A DNA stretch of 64,000 nt from Methanomicrobium antiquum (GTDB lineage: Archaea > Halobacteriota > Methanomicrobia > Methanomicrobiales > Methanomicrobiaceae). The position numbers and the translations under genes are program-made. This document shows, piece after piece, positions 36,516 to 45,535 of this stretch (position 1 is its first letter; each line of letters opens with the position of its first letter). The notes beneath the pieces were generated by a model, which saw only the letters and a program-made list of their open reading frames with translations, searched no databases and was not told the origin of the DNA. Location: assembly GCF_029633915.1 (NCBI RefSeq), contig NZ_CP091092.1:744001-808000 (forward strand). The letters are read 5' to 3'.

Positions 36516-36815
36516 ATGAGCAGGAAAAAATTCAAATCAAAAAGCCTTCATTGTCCTGTGTGTGATTCTCCTGAGATATTTACTGTCGTAGGAGGATATG
36601 CAGGAAATATTTACAGGTGCAAAAGCTGTGGCTATCAGGGTGCACTTGTTGTTGAGCATGACAATGATTTATCTGATGAGTTCGAAGAGGCTTTATCCTA
36701 CAATACAAAAGAAGAAGACGAAAATCTTTTGGATTCAAAAGAAAAAACTGCCCTTGAAGTTCTGCTCATGGTTATTATTATTATGGGATTATATTTGATT
36801 TACATACGATTCTGA
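36516..36815 (+). CDS. Zinc-ribbon protein with C-terminal membrane span
   Basis: A 99-residue protein. A zinc ribbon is formed by CPVC (residue 13) and CKSC (residue 35), in HCPVCDSPEIF and YRCKSCGYQG. An acidic linker follows (residues 50-70), and a single hydrophobic span with VLLMVIIIMGLYLIYI closes the protein, so it is tail-anchored with the ribbon in the cytosol. Function unknown; related small proteins occur in many methanogens. Confidence 0.8.
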   Translation: MSRKKFKSKSLHCPVCDSPEIFTVVGGYAGNIYRCKSCGYQGALVVEHDNDLSDEFEEALSYNTKEEDENLLDSKEKTALEVLLMVIIIMGLYLIYIRF

Positions 36816-36843
36816 TGGCAGTAACAGTTCATAGTGATTTAGT

Positions 36844-37494
36844 TCATATAGATTTTTTTTCTGCCGGGTTGTCTTTAAATCCCGGAAGTTTTCTTATATG
36901 ACGGACAAGAAAGCCTATTGAGAGTGCCGCGGCAATTGTTCCTTCTCTTACACCAAAGAGATTGCCCATCAGGGCAAATGAGAGTATGACTGCCAGTATT
37001 ACCATTGAGCTGTCAGTCACGATTTTGACTTTTCCAAATTCAATCCGAAAGATGCCTGATATTACAAGAACAAGTGAATCAACCGCCATCATTAAAACAT
37101 TCGCCTTTAAAACCATTGCAAGACCTAATGCAATTGCAAAAAAGCTTAGAATACAAAATATCCACTGCATCAGGTATCCTGATATAGGAATAAATGAGAC
37201 AAAGAACATGTTGATATCGGTAAAAAGGCTGAATACAAAGATGACCAGTATTTCAAGCCACTTGTAAACTGAAAAATCACTTCTTAAAAGCAGGTACTGA
37301 ATAATTACAAAAAGAAGATTCATCAAAAAAGTCCATCCTCCGATTGTCAGCGGAAGAGCCAGACTTAAAACGTAAGGGATGCAGGATATCGGAGATGTGC
37401 CGAGTTCGGCTTTTGTTGAGAGTGCAACCCCAAATGTCATAATATACAGACCGGCTGTCATTAAAATCCATCTCAGCACCTGTTGTCTTCTCAT
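36844..37494 (-). CDS. YczE-like membrane protein
   Basis: A 216-residue integral membrane protein with five to six spans. It resembles the YczE/YitT-like family: a start of LMTAGLYIMTFGVALSTKAELGTSPIS, then GWTFLMNLLFVIIQYLLL, and a conserved later segment with GLAMVLKANVLMMAVDSLV. The family has no established transport substrate. It is flanked by the zinc-ribbon gene (convergent) and an intergenic region of 237 bases. Confidence 0.78.
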   Translation of the reverse strand: MRRQQVLRWILMTAGLYIMTFGVALSTKAELGTSPISCIPYVLSLALPLTIGGWTFLMNLLFVIIQYLLLRSDFSVYKWLEILVIFVFSLFTDINMFFVSFIPISGYLMQWIFCILSFFAIALGLAMVLKANVLMMAVDSLVLVISGIFRIEFGKVKIVTDSSMVILAVILSFALMGNLFGVREGTIAAALSIGFLVRHIRKLPGFKDNPAEKKSI

Positions 37495-37731
37495 AATCCG
37501 GATATATCATTTGAGTTTAATGCATACAAACACTCTGTTTTTTTTATTTTTTTAACTCTTTCATTATCTTTTTGTCTCGTATATTTTTTCTGTATATTTT
37601 TTGTTCTGGTTTCAGATTTTTGGATTTACCACGAAAAGCAACTCTGATTTTCATGATAACAGTTTATGAAAAATTAGTTTCATGAATGTTTTGACAAAGA
37701 CGGGTTTGATTACACAAATATTTATCCGATT

Positions 37732-39159
37732 ATGCCAGATAATATTAAACAAATGTCAAAGGCTTTTTTGGGAAAACTTGTTTTAAACTGGTGTGATGAA
37801 TGTCACACTCCTGTACTTGGTAAAAAATGCTCATGTGGTTCTAAGACCAGAGCTGTTCTGCTCACACCTCCTGGAGACATACGACCTGCATTTAAAGCTG
37901 ATATCGATCATATAAACAGCCTTTATGAGAATCAGTTTGGAAAAAAGCTTATTCCAAAAGGGCATATTGTAATTTTAAATAAAATACCTGATGTTGACAG
38001 GATGGAAGAGGTTGTGATGGGAGGCGCAGTTATCTGCGCATACAGGTATATCCCATCTGAGAAAAGATGGGAGCTATTGCCCCGCGTTCATGCCTCTAAA
38101 TATGCAATTCCTAAAAGAAAATTTGTTGTTGCAGATGATGGCGCAATTGATTCAATTAAGACCGGTTCAAGTGTTCTTGCACCAGGACTGGTTGATATAG
38201 AAGAAAGCGTTTTAAAAGACGATGAAGTATTTATTCTTTCAAAGGCGGGTGAGTGCATCGCCGTTGGGCGTGCACGTGAGAATGCATCTGATGCAAAATT
38301 AATGGAAAGAGGCTCTATTGTCAGGACAAGAAAGACAAAGCCCGATATATGCATACCGGGAGAGGCTTCATGGGAAAAGGCAATAGAAGCAAATCGTATA
38401 ATACTTGAAAATGTGGAGACAGAGGCTGTCGGATTTGTAAAGTCGGTTGTCAGCAAAAATCCTGATCTTCTCTGCAATGTTTCATACTCCGGTGGAAAAG
38501 ACAGCCTTGCAACTCTGCTTATAGTTTTAAAGGCAATTGGAAAAGTGCCGGTATTATTCTCTGATACCGGACTTGAATTTCCGGAAACATACAAAAATAT
38601 CGAAGATGTTGTAGAAAAGTACGGGCTTGAGATTATAAAAACAGGTGCAGGAGAAAAATTCTGGGAGACTTTTGAGGTTGAAGGGCCTCCGGCCGTTGAT
38701 GTGAGATGGTGCTGTAGTGTATGTAAGCTTATGCCTGTAAAGGAGATTATAACTGAAAAATGGGGTGAGTGCCTCTCATTTATAGGACAGAGAAAATATG
38801 AATCTCTTGCAAGAATGAAAAGCCCGCGTGTGTGGAGAAATTTTAAAGTTCAGGTTCAGCTTTCAGCTGCGCCAATCCAGCACTGGACTGCGCTTCATGT
38901 GTTTTTATATCTTTTTAAGGAAAATGCTCCTTATAATGTTTTGTATGAGCAAAGAATTGACAGAATCGGATGCTTTATGTGCCCGTCAAGTGATCTTGCC
39001 TCATTTGAAATTATAAAAGCAGAATATCCTGATCTCTGGGAAATATGGGAGAAAAAACTACAAATCTGGGCGGAGAAAAACAATCTCTCTGAAGAATGGA
39101 TAAAGAATGCTGAGTGGAGGAAAAGAGGCGGAGAGGATGACACGAGTAATTATTCTTGA
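37732..39159 (+). CDS. PP-loop (PAPS reductase-like) protein with zinc ribbon and PUA-like domain
   Basis: A 475-residue archaeal protein. The N-terminus has a zinc ribbon (WCDECHTPVLGKKCSCG). Residues about 45-205 include a PUA-like region with HASKYAIPKRKFVV and GSSVLAPGLVDIE, which in other proteins binds RNA. Residues about 215-440 are an ATP-pyrophosphatase domain with YSGGKDSLATLL and the cysteine-containing WCCSVCK and GCFMCPSSD. Such proteins are often annotated as PAPS reductases. The PUA region and CxxC motifs suggest instead a tRNA or RNA sulfur-transfer or modification role, which is inference. The hisH start lies inside its last codons. Confidence 0.85.
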   Translation: MPDNIKQMSKAFLGKLVLNWCDECHTPVLGKKCSCGSKTRAVLLTPPGDIRPAFKADIDHINSLYENQFGKKLIPKGHIVILNKIPDVDRMEEVVMGGAVICAYRYIPSEKRWELLPRVHASKYAIPKRKFVVADDGAIDSIKTGSSVLAPGLVDIEESVLKDDEVFILSKAGECIAVGRARENASDAKLMERGSIVRTRKTKPDICIPGEASWEKAIEANRIILENVETEAVGFVKSVVSKNPDLLCNVSYSGGKDSLATLLIVLKAIGKVPVLFSDTGLEFPETYKNIEDVVEKYGLEIIKTGAGEKFWETFEVEGPPAVDVRWCCSVCKLMPVKEIITEKWGECLSFIGQRKYESLARMKSPRVWRNFKVQVQLSAAPIQHWTALHVFLYLFKENAPYNVLYEQRIDRIGCFMCPSSDLASFEIIKAEYPDLWEIWEKKLQIWAEKNNLSEEWIKNAEWRKRGGEDDTSNYS

Positions 39160-39739
39160 TTACGGGCTTGGAAATCTAAGAAGCGTAAAAAAAGGTCTTG
39201 AGAAGGCAGGTGCAGAGGCGCAAATATCATCAGATCTTGATGTAATGGCATCCGCTGACGGGGTAGTGCTTCCGGGAGTTGGTGCGTTTTCAGAAGGTAT
39301 GGAAAAGCTTGAGAAGATGAAGTCTGCACTTTATGAGTATGTAAAAGACAGACCTGTTCTTGGAATCTGCCTTGGTATGCAGATGCTTTTGGATGTTGGA
39401 GAAGAATATGGAGTACATGAAGGTTTAAAGCTTGTTCCTGGCGCAGTCAGGCATTTTCCGGTAAATGATTCCTTTAAGATTCCTCATATGGGATGGAATA
39501 ATATTGAAATAACCCAAAAAAGTCCGCTTTTTGAGGGAATTGAGAATCAAAGTTATGTTTATTTTGTCCATTCCTATTATGCAGATACAAAACCGCAATA
39601 CACACTTACAAAAACAGACTATATTTGTCCTTTTGCCTCATCCATCAGAAACAAAAACGCATATGGAACACAGTTTCATCCGGAAAAAAGCGGCACAACC
39701 GGACTTAAAATTCTTGAGAATTTCATAAATCTTTTATAG
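39137..39739 (+). CDS. hisH: Imidazole glycerol phosphate synthase subunit HisH
   Basis: A 200-residue class I glutamine amidotransferase that supplies ammonia to HisF in histidine synthesis. The nucleophile cysteine lies in GICLGMQMLLD, and the catalytic histidine and glutamate in QFHPEKSG. The oxyanion segment PGVGAF is also present. The start is ATG 39137 (MTRVIILDYGLGNLRS) with GGAG just upstream; a start at 39107 would add ten unlikely residues. It overlaps the PP-loop gene by 23 bases. No other his genes are in the window. Confidence 0.95.
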   Translation: MTRVIILDYGLGNLRSVKKGLEKAGAEAQISSDLDVMASADGVVLPGVGAFSEGMEKLEKMKSALYEYVKDRPVLGICLGMQMLLDVGEEYGVHEGLKLVPGAVRHFPVNDSFKIPHMGWNNIEITQKSPLFEGIENQSYVYFVHSYYADTKPQYTLTKTDYICPFASSIRNKNAYGTQFHPEKSGTTGLKILENFINLL

Positions 39740-40202
39740 ATTTATAGATTTACCGATTTATCAGCACAATTTTTTGTAAACAGGGATTTTGAAACAAAGG
39801 TTTCAAGAAAAATTACTGCATAATAAAACGAAAATATGTAACTCAAAAGATTTTAACAAAAAAAATTTGAAAGAAATATGATTTTATTTTTTTTATGGTA
39901 GAGGTAATAATGTTGTTAGTATTATCTTTTCTATTCAGTCGTTCAGATATAGACGATTTAGTGTTTCTAAAAAACTGTCGTATGCGTTATAGCAATGGTA
40001 AACTGTCATAAAAACATCACCAAATTATTATTCGCTTTAAAATAATATAAGAATATTTGATAATATTTGATAATTATAATTATTTAATATGTAAAATCAA
40101 TTGTGATTTCTACAGGTGAAACTGAGAGAATTATAATTGTAAAAATGAAAATCAAGCGTTTTTTAATTATCTTGTAAGATAATTAGTTACTTTAAAGAAT
40201 AA
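39740..40202. other. Long AT-rich intergenic region before tRNA-Pro
   Basis: It ends at the tRNA-Pro 3' end, which is on the opposite strand. No known gene or RNA is seen apart from a possible 33-codon frame (39910-40011). Short palindromic runs such as TTATCTTGTAAGATAA near 40166 and TTGATAATATTTGATAATTA near 40055 are present. Confidence 0.45.
39910..40011 (+). CDS. Possible small protein (33 residues)
   Basis: The frame MLLVLSFLFSRSDIDDLVF and so on ends at TAA 40009-40011. GAGGT at 39901-39905, four bases before the ATG, is a plausible ribosome binding site, which is unusual for a chance frame here. The N-terminus is hydrophobic. No homology can be claimed. Confidence 0.25.
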   Translation: MLLVLSFLFSRSDIDDLVFLKNCRMRYSNGKLS

Positions 40203-40277
40203 TGGGGCCACCGCGATTTGAACGCGGGTCAGAAGACCCCCAGCCTCCTAGGATGGTCCAGGCTACCCTATGGCCCC
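40203..40277 (-). tRNA. tRNA-Pro (GGG)
   Basis: On the minus strand: acceptor GGGGCCA/TGGCCCC with discriminator A, D-arm GGGT...ATCC with the archaeal Pro-like GTAGCCTGG, anticodon loop CTGGGGG (anticodon GGG) on a stem GGAGG/TCTTC that includes G-U pairs, and T-arm CCGCG-TTCAAAT-CGCGG. No intron. The anticodon stem is unusually rich in wobble pairs. Confidence 0.9.
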
Positions 40278-40413
40278 GATAAAAATACCATAGTATATTT
40301 GAAACACTTGTTTATTTAATTTCTCTTTTAAACCTGAAAAATTCATGAAACAATTATTTTACATAATGTTATTGTTTAAATCATTACATTGCTGTGTAAA
40401 TTATTCTGTTAAA

Positions 40414-40620
40414 TTAGATTTTTATTTTTTTAAATTCCTCAACATTTTTTGTCAGTTCTGAAAGTTCCGAACAGGTAATATTCATTGTACTGTTGAGATC
40501 ATCTACTTCATCAAGAAGCTGACTTACTCTTCTTTGCATCAAATAAAGAAGAAACAACAGGAAAATAATAACCAGACCAAATAATACTATTATAAAAAAT
40601 TCTGCACCAAAATGAAACAT
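40414..40620 (-). CDS. Small membrane protein with coiled coil, partner of MinD-like ATPase
   Basis: A 68-residue protein. One hydrophobic span (about residues 7-28, with FIIVLFGLVIIFLLFLLYLM) is followed by a short coiled coil with regular hydrophobic spacing (VSQLLDEVDDLNSTM to FKKIKI). It begins 2 bases after the MinD-like gene on the same strand, so co-translation is expected. A membrane anchor or regulator for the ATPase is a reasonable inference. I do not recognise a family. Confidence 0.75.
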   Translation of the reverse strand: MFHFGAEFFIIVLFGLVIIFLLFLLYLMQRRVSQLLDEVDDLNSTMNITCSELSELTKNVEEFKKIKI

Positions 40621-40622
40621 TT

Positions 40623-41414
40623 TTACTTCCTCCTTTTAATTATAGAGCTTGTAAGGCGATCAAGGAATTTTTCATTTGAATCCTTGTTTAACTCCTTTTC
40701 CTTAACATCCACTCCTGCAATTTCTGCTGCTATTTTTTTGATTTCAACTGCCGCAGGTGAATTTGGGTATTTAACAACCACCGGTGTTTTATAAGCGGAA
40801 GCTCTTCTGACATTTGGGTCATCCGGAATAATGCCTATTACTTTCACTCCTAAAACTTCCTCTATCTTATGGATGCTAATATCAGTTTTTTCAAGCGTTG
40901 CTCTGTTTAAAATTGCTCCTTTTATTTTACCACCCACCAGTTCCGTTAAAATTTTTGTTTTAAGAGCGTCTACCATAGATGAAATTTCAGGGTTTACAAC
41001 TAAAATAACTTCATCAGCAATTGCAAGGGGTATAACACCATCTCTGCTGATTCCTGCAGGAGCGTCTAATATAAGAATATCACATTGCTGAATAATCTCT
41101 TTCATCACATCATGCAGGTGTTCAGGATCAGCATTCTGAAAGCCCTGAAGTGAAATTCCGCTTGGTATTACCTTAACGCCGAATGGGCCTTCATAAATGG
41201 CTTCTGATATTGAGGCCTTTCCTGCCAGAACTTCATGCAGAGTTACAGGAACATTTTCAAGACCAAGGACTATTCCAATATTTGCCATGCCCATATCAGT
41301 GTCCATAATGTATGTCTCTTTTCCATAATGAGCCAGCATTGTACCAAGATTTACTGATAATGTAGTTTTTCCGGTACCGCCTTTCCCAGAAGCAATTGTA
41401 TATGTAACAACCAT
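40623..41414 (-). CDS. MinD/ParA-family ATPase
   Basis: A 263-residue deviant Walker ATPase. The P-loop reads SGKGGTGKTTLSVN, the switch regions are MDTDMGMANI and ILDAPAGI, and ILNRA follows. It resembles archaeal MinD rather than plasmid ParA. The last residues KFLDRLTSSIIKRRK form an amphipathic basic helix like the membrane-targeting sequence of MinD. Several MinD paralogues are usual in archaea and their cargo is mostly unknown. It is paired with the small membrane protein downstream. Confidence 0.88.
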   Translation of the reverse strand: MVVTYTIASGKGGTGKTTLSVNLGTMLAHYGKETYIMDTDMGMANIGIVLGLENVPVTLHEVLAGKASISEAIYEGPFGVKVIPSGISLQGFQNADPEHLHDVMKEIIQQCDILILDAPAGISRDGVIPLAIADEVILVVNPEISSMVDALKTKILTELVGGKIKGAILNRATLEKTDISIHKIEEVLGVKVIGIIPDDPNVRRASAYKTPVVVKYPNSPAAVEIKKIAAEIAGVDVKEKELNKDSNEKFLDRLTSSIIKRRK

Positions 41415-41768
41415 AATGATCTTAAAAATTAATTTATACTATTCGTAATCAAATTCCTGATTATTTATATTGTTCGAACATTAGTCAGAATAACTAATAC
41501 TCTAATCTGATATACCTTTTTTGTTGCAATTATTTCTAATTTTTAAAAATATTGTAATAATATTTCCATTTTAACTTTTAAAAGTAATTGAAAAAATGAA
41601 GTTTTTGATTTACATGAAAAAGTTACATCAAAAAAGAGTTATTTGAATATTGTATGAATTTTCACATGAAAGTTACTTCGTAACTTACATGAAACCATAC
41701 ATGAGATGATAATTTCATGAAATATAATTTCATGGATGTTTTTATAGAAAAATGTGTTATATGGGAAA
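41415..41768. other. Intergenic region with a dispersed repeat copy
   Basis: It lies between two minus-strand genes. It contains the best-preserved copy of the double-hairpin repeat (41662-41747). Nothing else is recognised; the rest is AT-rich and must include the promoter for the MinD-like gene. Confidence 0.5.
41662..41747 (+). repeat. Dispersed double-hairpin repeat, copy 3
   Basis: CATG (41665-41668), then AAGTTAC-TTC-GTAACTT (41670-41686), then CATG (41688-41691) forms a near-perfect palindrome. A second hairpin ATGAAAT-ATA-ATTTCAT and GGATGTTTTTATA follow. It aligns with copies 1, 2 and 4. Confidence 0.85.
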
Positions 41769-42722
41769 TTATTCAAGCATTGTATAATTGTTATCCAACA
41801 ATCCTAAAACATTTAAGGAATAATATCTGCCAAATGTAATAAAAGGAACACTTATCAAAAGAGATATTGGAATCATGCACAGAATGAATAATATCAGCAG
41901 AATAATAAATGCAATAGCAAAGCTGCCAGGATTTAATCCAACTGCAATTAATCCGACAATAAAAAAGGGAATTGCCAGAACAAGTGCGGCAATCATAATT
42001 GCAATAAACATTAGAATGAAAACAACAATTCCAATTATAATTCTCATAATAAGATAAATTATTGTCTGACTCCAGTCTGTTTTTATAACTCCCCAGCACT
42101 TTTTCCATCCTTCAATCAGTTTGCAGTTTTCCTTAATCATTATTGGAACGACAAAATCTACTGTAAAGAGCATTATAATGCCTATTGGAATACTTAATAA
42201 AAGAACCAAAAGGAAAATAGAGATAAAAAATCCCACTTTTTGCATAGAGTCGATAGATACTGAGGCAAAACCCATAATCATCATAAATACTGCGATCATG
42301 ATGACTGCAATCAATAATCCTCCAATAACAAGTTCAAAACCAAAAAGTCTTGCGCCTCTTTTAGTATTAGTTTTAAAATATTTTCGAATAGCAAATTCAT
42401 TCTTTGAAAGACACTCAACAAACAGGTATTGAAAAACACATGATATGTATCCGAAAATCAAAGCAAGTATGATAATTACAGCAACCACTCCCAAAATAAC
42501 AGGCAGTTGATCCATAAAAAGATCCGAACCTGCAAAAGAAGAAGGCATTTCAGTCGAATCCGTTCCTGAAGTGAACTGGAAAGGATTGAATGAAGTAAAT
42601 CCGCCGATAAACAAAGATATTAAAGCAATTCTCAACCATATGCCTTTATTAAAAGGCCACAGAAGTCTTTTTGTCCTCTCTATTGCCGGATCAATGCTAC
42701 TGAATGCATAATAGTCAGACAT
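41769..42722 (-). CDS. Multispanning membrane protein (DUF7544-like)
   Basis: A 317-residue integral membrane protein. The N-terminus MSDYYAFSSIDPAIERTKRL and then WPFNKGIWLRIALISLFIGG resembles an archaeal membrane family also known from haloarchaea (DUF7544). About six to seven very hydrophobic spans follow, with one polar loop carrying ECLSKNEFAIRKYFKTN and KCWGVIKTDW. No catalytic motif is visible. It lies 38 bases beyond cofD on the same strand and may share its transcript. Confidence 0.75.
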   Translation of the reverse strand: MSDYYAFSSIDPAIERTKRLLWPFNKGIWLRIALISLFIGGFTSFNPFQFTSGTDSTEMPSSFAGSDLFMDQLPVILGVVAVIIILALIFGYISCVFQYLFVECLSKNEFAIRKYFKTNTKRGARLFGFELVIGGLLIAVIMIAVFMMIMGFASVSIDSMQKVGFFISIFLLVLLLSIPIGIIMLFTVDFVVPIMIKENCKLIEGWKKCWGVIKTDWSQTIIYLIMRIIIGIVVFILMFIAIMIAALVLAIPFFIVGLIAVGLNPGSFAIAFIILLILFILCMIPISLLISVPFITFGRYYSLNVLGLLDNNYTMLE

Positions 42723-42760
42723 AATTATACCTGATTAGAAGTAGGATATAAATATGGAGG

Positions 42761-43669
42761 TCAGATAAATTCCCTGACCTCATCTAAAATATTTCCTGCA
42801 AGCTGTGTGCTCACTTCTTCATTTACCATAAGAGTGTCAAATTTCAATGCACCGTTAATTATTTCCTCATCTCTGATATCCTGTATAAAGATATCAGTGA
42901 ATTCACGGTAAAGTGAATATGTGCCCTTTGATGACGGCTCTATATTCCAGGCCTCCATTAATTCTTTCGCAGGGCCGCTTATGGGATTTTTGCTTATAAA
43001 AGGACTTACTGAAACAACAATTTTTTCATTCAAAGCTTCTTTTATTCCTTCACATTCAAGAATAGGAGATATACTTGTTACAGGATTGGATGGCCCCAGA
43101 ATGACAACATCTGCATTTTCTATTGCATTAAGACACTCTTTGGTTGCTGATGGTTTTATATTAAAAGTTCTTACAACATCTTTTATTGAAACATTTCCTC
43201 TGTGTCTGACCCAGTATTCCTGAAAATGTATAAGACCATTCTTTGTAAGAACATTCGTTGTAACTTCTGTGTCGGTCATCGGCAGAATATTTGCCGATAC
43301 GCCAAGTTTTAAAGAAAGATTTTTAGTAGCTTTAGTGAGTGTAAATCCCTCTTTTAGCATCCTTGCACGTGCTATATTAACAGCCCTGTCTTTATCTCCA
43401 AGGGTGAGATAGATATCCTCACCAATATCTTTTAAAAAATCATTAGTAATCGTAGTGTCTCCTTTAATACCCCACCATGTTTCAGTATTCAAAAGTCCGG
43501 AAAAAAGGTATAGCAATGTGTCAATATCCGGAGAAAGATGGCTTCCGTAAATCCACATATCTTCTGCAGTATTTACTATAACAGAGATATCTTCGTCAGG
43601 TATTATTTTCCTAAATCCTCTGATTAGTTTAGGAGTTCCAGTCCCGCCGGAAAGGAATGTAATTTTCAT
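42761..43669 (-). CDS. cofD: 2-phospho-L-lactate transferase CofD
   Basis: A 302-residue enzyme of coenzyme F420 synthesis. It transfers the phospholactyl group from its guanylyl donor to the deazaflavin FO, giving F420-0. F420 is the hydride carrier of methanogenesis. The N-terminus ITFLSGGTGTPKLIRGF, the motifs VIVNTAEDMWIYGSHLSPD and LGDKDRAVNIARARML, and ILGPSNPVTSISPIL are characteristic. CofC and CofE genes are not in the window. Confidence 0.95.
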   Translation of the reverse strand: MKITFLSGGTGTPKLIRGFRKIIPDEDISVIVNTAEDMWIYGSHLSPDIDTLLYLFSGLLNTETWWGIKGDTTITNDFLKDIGEDIYLTLGDKDRAVNIARARMLKEGFTLTKATKNLSLKLGVSANILPMTDTEVTTNVLTKNGLIHFQEYWVRHRGNVSIKDVVRTFNIKPSATKECLNAIENADVVILGPSNPVTSISPILECEGIKEALNEKIVVSVSPFISKNPISGPAKELMEAWNIEPSSKGTYSLYREFTDIFIQDIRDEEIINGALKFDTLMVNEEVSTQLAGNILDEVREFI

Positions 43670-44036
43670 TAAAAATCATATGCAGTTTATTGTAGATATA
43701 ATAAGCTAAAATGAAAGCCAATGGATAAGAAAAATCAGTAAAAGGTGTTGTAAAAAATCAGATGAAAATAAAAAATGGAAAAACCTGGGTTAAATTTTTT
43801 TCGTGTATTATTTTTTCTTATATTATTATATGAATAGTTTTTTTATTCTTTATAGCTGAATCATTAATGATTAAGAAATCCGTATAATAGAATTTTGAAT
43901 AGAAAATTGTTCCTGAAACTGTATGTGAGAAATTAAAATCAGCAGAATTTTTATTGGAATCAGATACACAAACAAGGGAAGTGATTTTTCTTAACTTTCA
44001 TATTTTTTTATCCGGAGATTGCAGGGAATCAGACCA
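43670..44036. other. Divergent intergenic region between cofD and HD hydrolase
   Basis: AT-rich, with no gene seen. It must contain promoters in both directions. TTATATTATTATATG near 43818-43832 is TATA-like. GGAGA at 44014-44018 and AGGGA at 44023-44027 precede the HD gene start at 44037. Confidence 0.45.
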
Positions 44037-45242
44037 ATGAAAATAATACAGGATCCTGTTCACGGTTATGTGGAAGTGGATGAAAAAATACTTCCTCTTC
44101 TGGATTCACCGGCAGTTCAGCGGTTAAGGTACATAAAACAGCTTGGATTTTCAAATCTTGTATATCCGGGAGCAAACCACACTCGTTTTGAGCACTCGCT
44201 TGGTGCGATGCATCTTGCAAGACTTATGAGTCTGAATCTTGGATTAAGCAGTCAGGATGTTTTGCTGGTTACTGTATCTGCTCTTTTGCATGACACAGGT
44301 CATGGGCCGTACTCTCATGCAACTGAACCGCTGATGCAACAGTATCTTGGGAAAAATCATCAGGATATTGAGTATTTAGTATTAAAGGGTCCTCTTGCAG
44401 ATGAACTTTTGGCTCTTAACTTAAATCCTGAAGATGTATGTGAAATGGTCAATGGAAAACATCCTCTTGCAGGAATAATCCATGGTGATTTGGATGTAGA
44501 CAGAATGGATTACCTGTTGAGGGATGCCCACTACACAGGTGTCCCATACGGCACTGTTGATGCACACCGCCTGATTCGCAGTACAAATCTCACCGATAAA
44601 GGACTTGTATTGAAGGAAAACGGGATAAATGCCGCTGAATCATTACTTATTGCAAGAACACTCATGCGTCCGGCGGTATATTTTCATCATGTCAGCAGAA
44701 TTGCTGAATCCATGATTAAATTTGCGGCCCATGAACATTTGAAGGAATCAGGCTTTGAAAAAACTGCTGAACTTTTACTGATGGATGACGGACAGTTTTA
44801 CAATGAGATATCCAAATCGCCCTCAGATAATGCAAGAAAGATAATTAAAGATCTTCATTTGAGAAAACTTTACAAAAGAGCGTTGTTTGTTGGAATGGAT
44901 CAGGTAAGATTTTCTTCACTTCTGAAGATGATTTCTCTAAAGGATGAGAGAAGTGTTGCAAAAACCGTGTGCGAAGCCGCTGGTATAGACGATTCTGAGG
45001 TGCTTGTAGACATTCCTTCAATTCCCTCTCCAATGTCTATTGAAGTTTCGGTTAAAAACCATAATTTATTGCTGTCATTAGAAGAACTTTCACCTCTTAT
45101 GTCAACACTGAATGAGACAAGAAAGAGCCAGTGGAGAATGGGCATATATACAACTCCTGAAAACAGAAAAATTGTAGAACAGACAGCTTATGAAGTTCTT
45201 AATATTGAAAAAGTTACAAAACAGGACAAACTAATAATATAA
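44037..45242 (+). CDS. HD-domain phosphohydrolase (dGTPase-like)
   Basis: A 401-residue metal-dependent phosphohydrolase of the HD superfamily, close to the dGTPase/SAMHD1-like group. It starts MKIIQDPVHGYVEVDE. The metal site is formed by the histidine in NHTRFEHSLGAMHLA, by HD in LLHDTGHGPYSHATE, and by the aspartate in GDLDVDRMDYLLRDA. The substrate may be dNTPs, but members also act on other phosphates. ATG 44037 is chosen over an in-frame TTG at 44019, because the family N-terminus starts there. Confidence 0.9.
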   Translation: MKIIQDPVHGYVEVDEKILPLLDSPAVQRLRYIKQLGFSNLVYPGANHTRFEHSLGAMHLARLMSLNLGLSSQDVLLVTVSALLHDTGHGPYSHATEPLMQQYLGKNHQDIEYLVLKGPLADELLALNLNPEDVCEMVNGKHPLAGIIHGDLDVDRMDYLLRDAHYTGVPYGTVDAHRLIRSTNLTDKGLVLKENGINAAESLLIARTLMRPAVYFHHVSRIAESMIKFAAHEHLKESGFEKTAELLLMDDGQFYNEISKSPSDNARKIIKDLHLRKLYKRALFVGMDQVRFSSLLKMISLKDERSVAKTVCEAAGIDDSEVLVDIPSIPSPMSIEVSVKNHNLLLSLEELSPLMSTLNETRKSQWRMGIYTTPENRKIVEQTAYEVLNIEKVTKQDKLII

Positions 45243-45535
45243 TACACTGTTTAATAATCCATAATATGGTTTACATGATTTGAATATTATTTGTATGTAA
45301 GAAATGAATGATAAGCGCTTTTCATCACAAAAAAATCGCCATCACACAAAAACCACTGATTAAGTCTTTCCGGGATTTAGACCCTCATAGAAAATACGTA
45401 ACTTCCTGATTTGTAAAAAAAATTTAAAAAGCAAATAAATTAAAAAGCAAATAAATTAAAAAGTAAAAAAATAGGTAAAAAAGTGCCCTAAAAAATTAAT
45501 TATTATTGATTTTTTAATTACCGGTGATATAAAAA

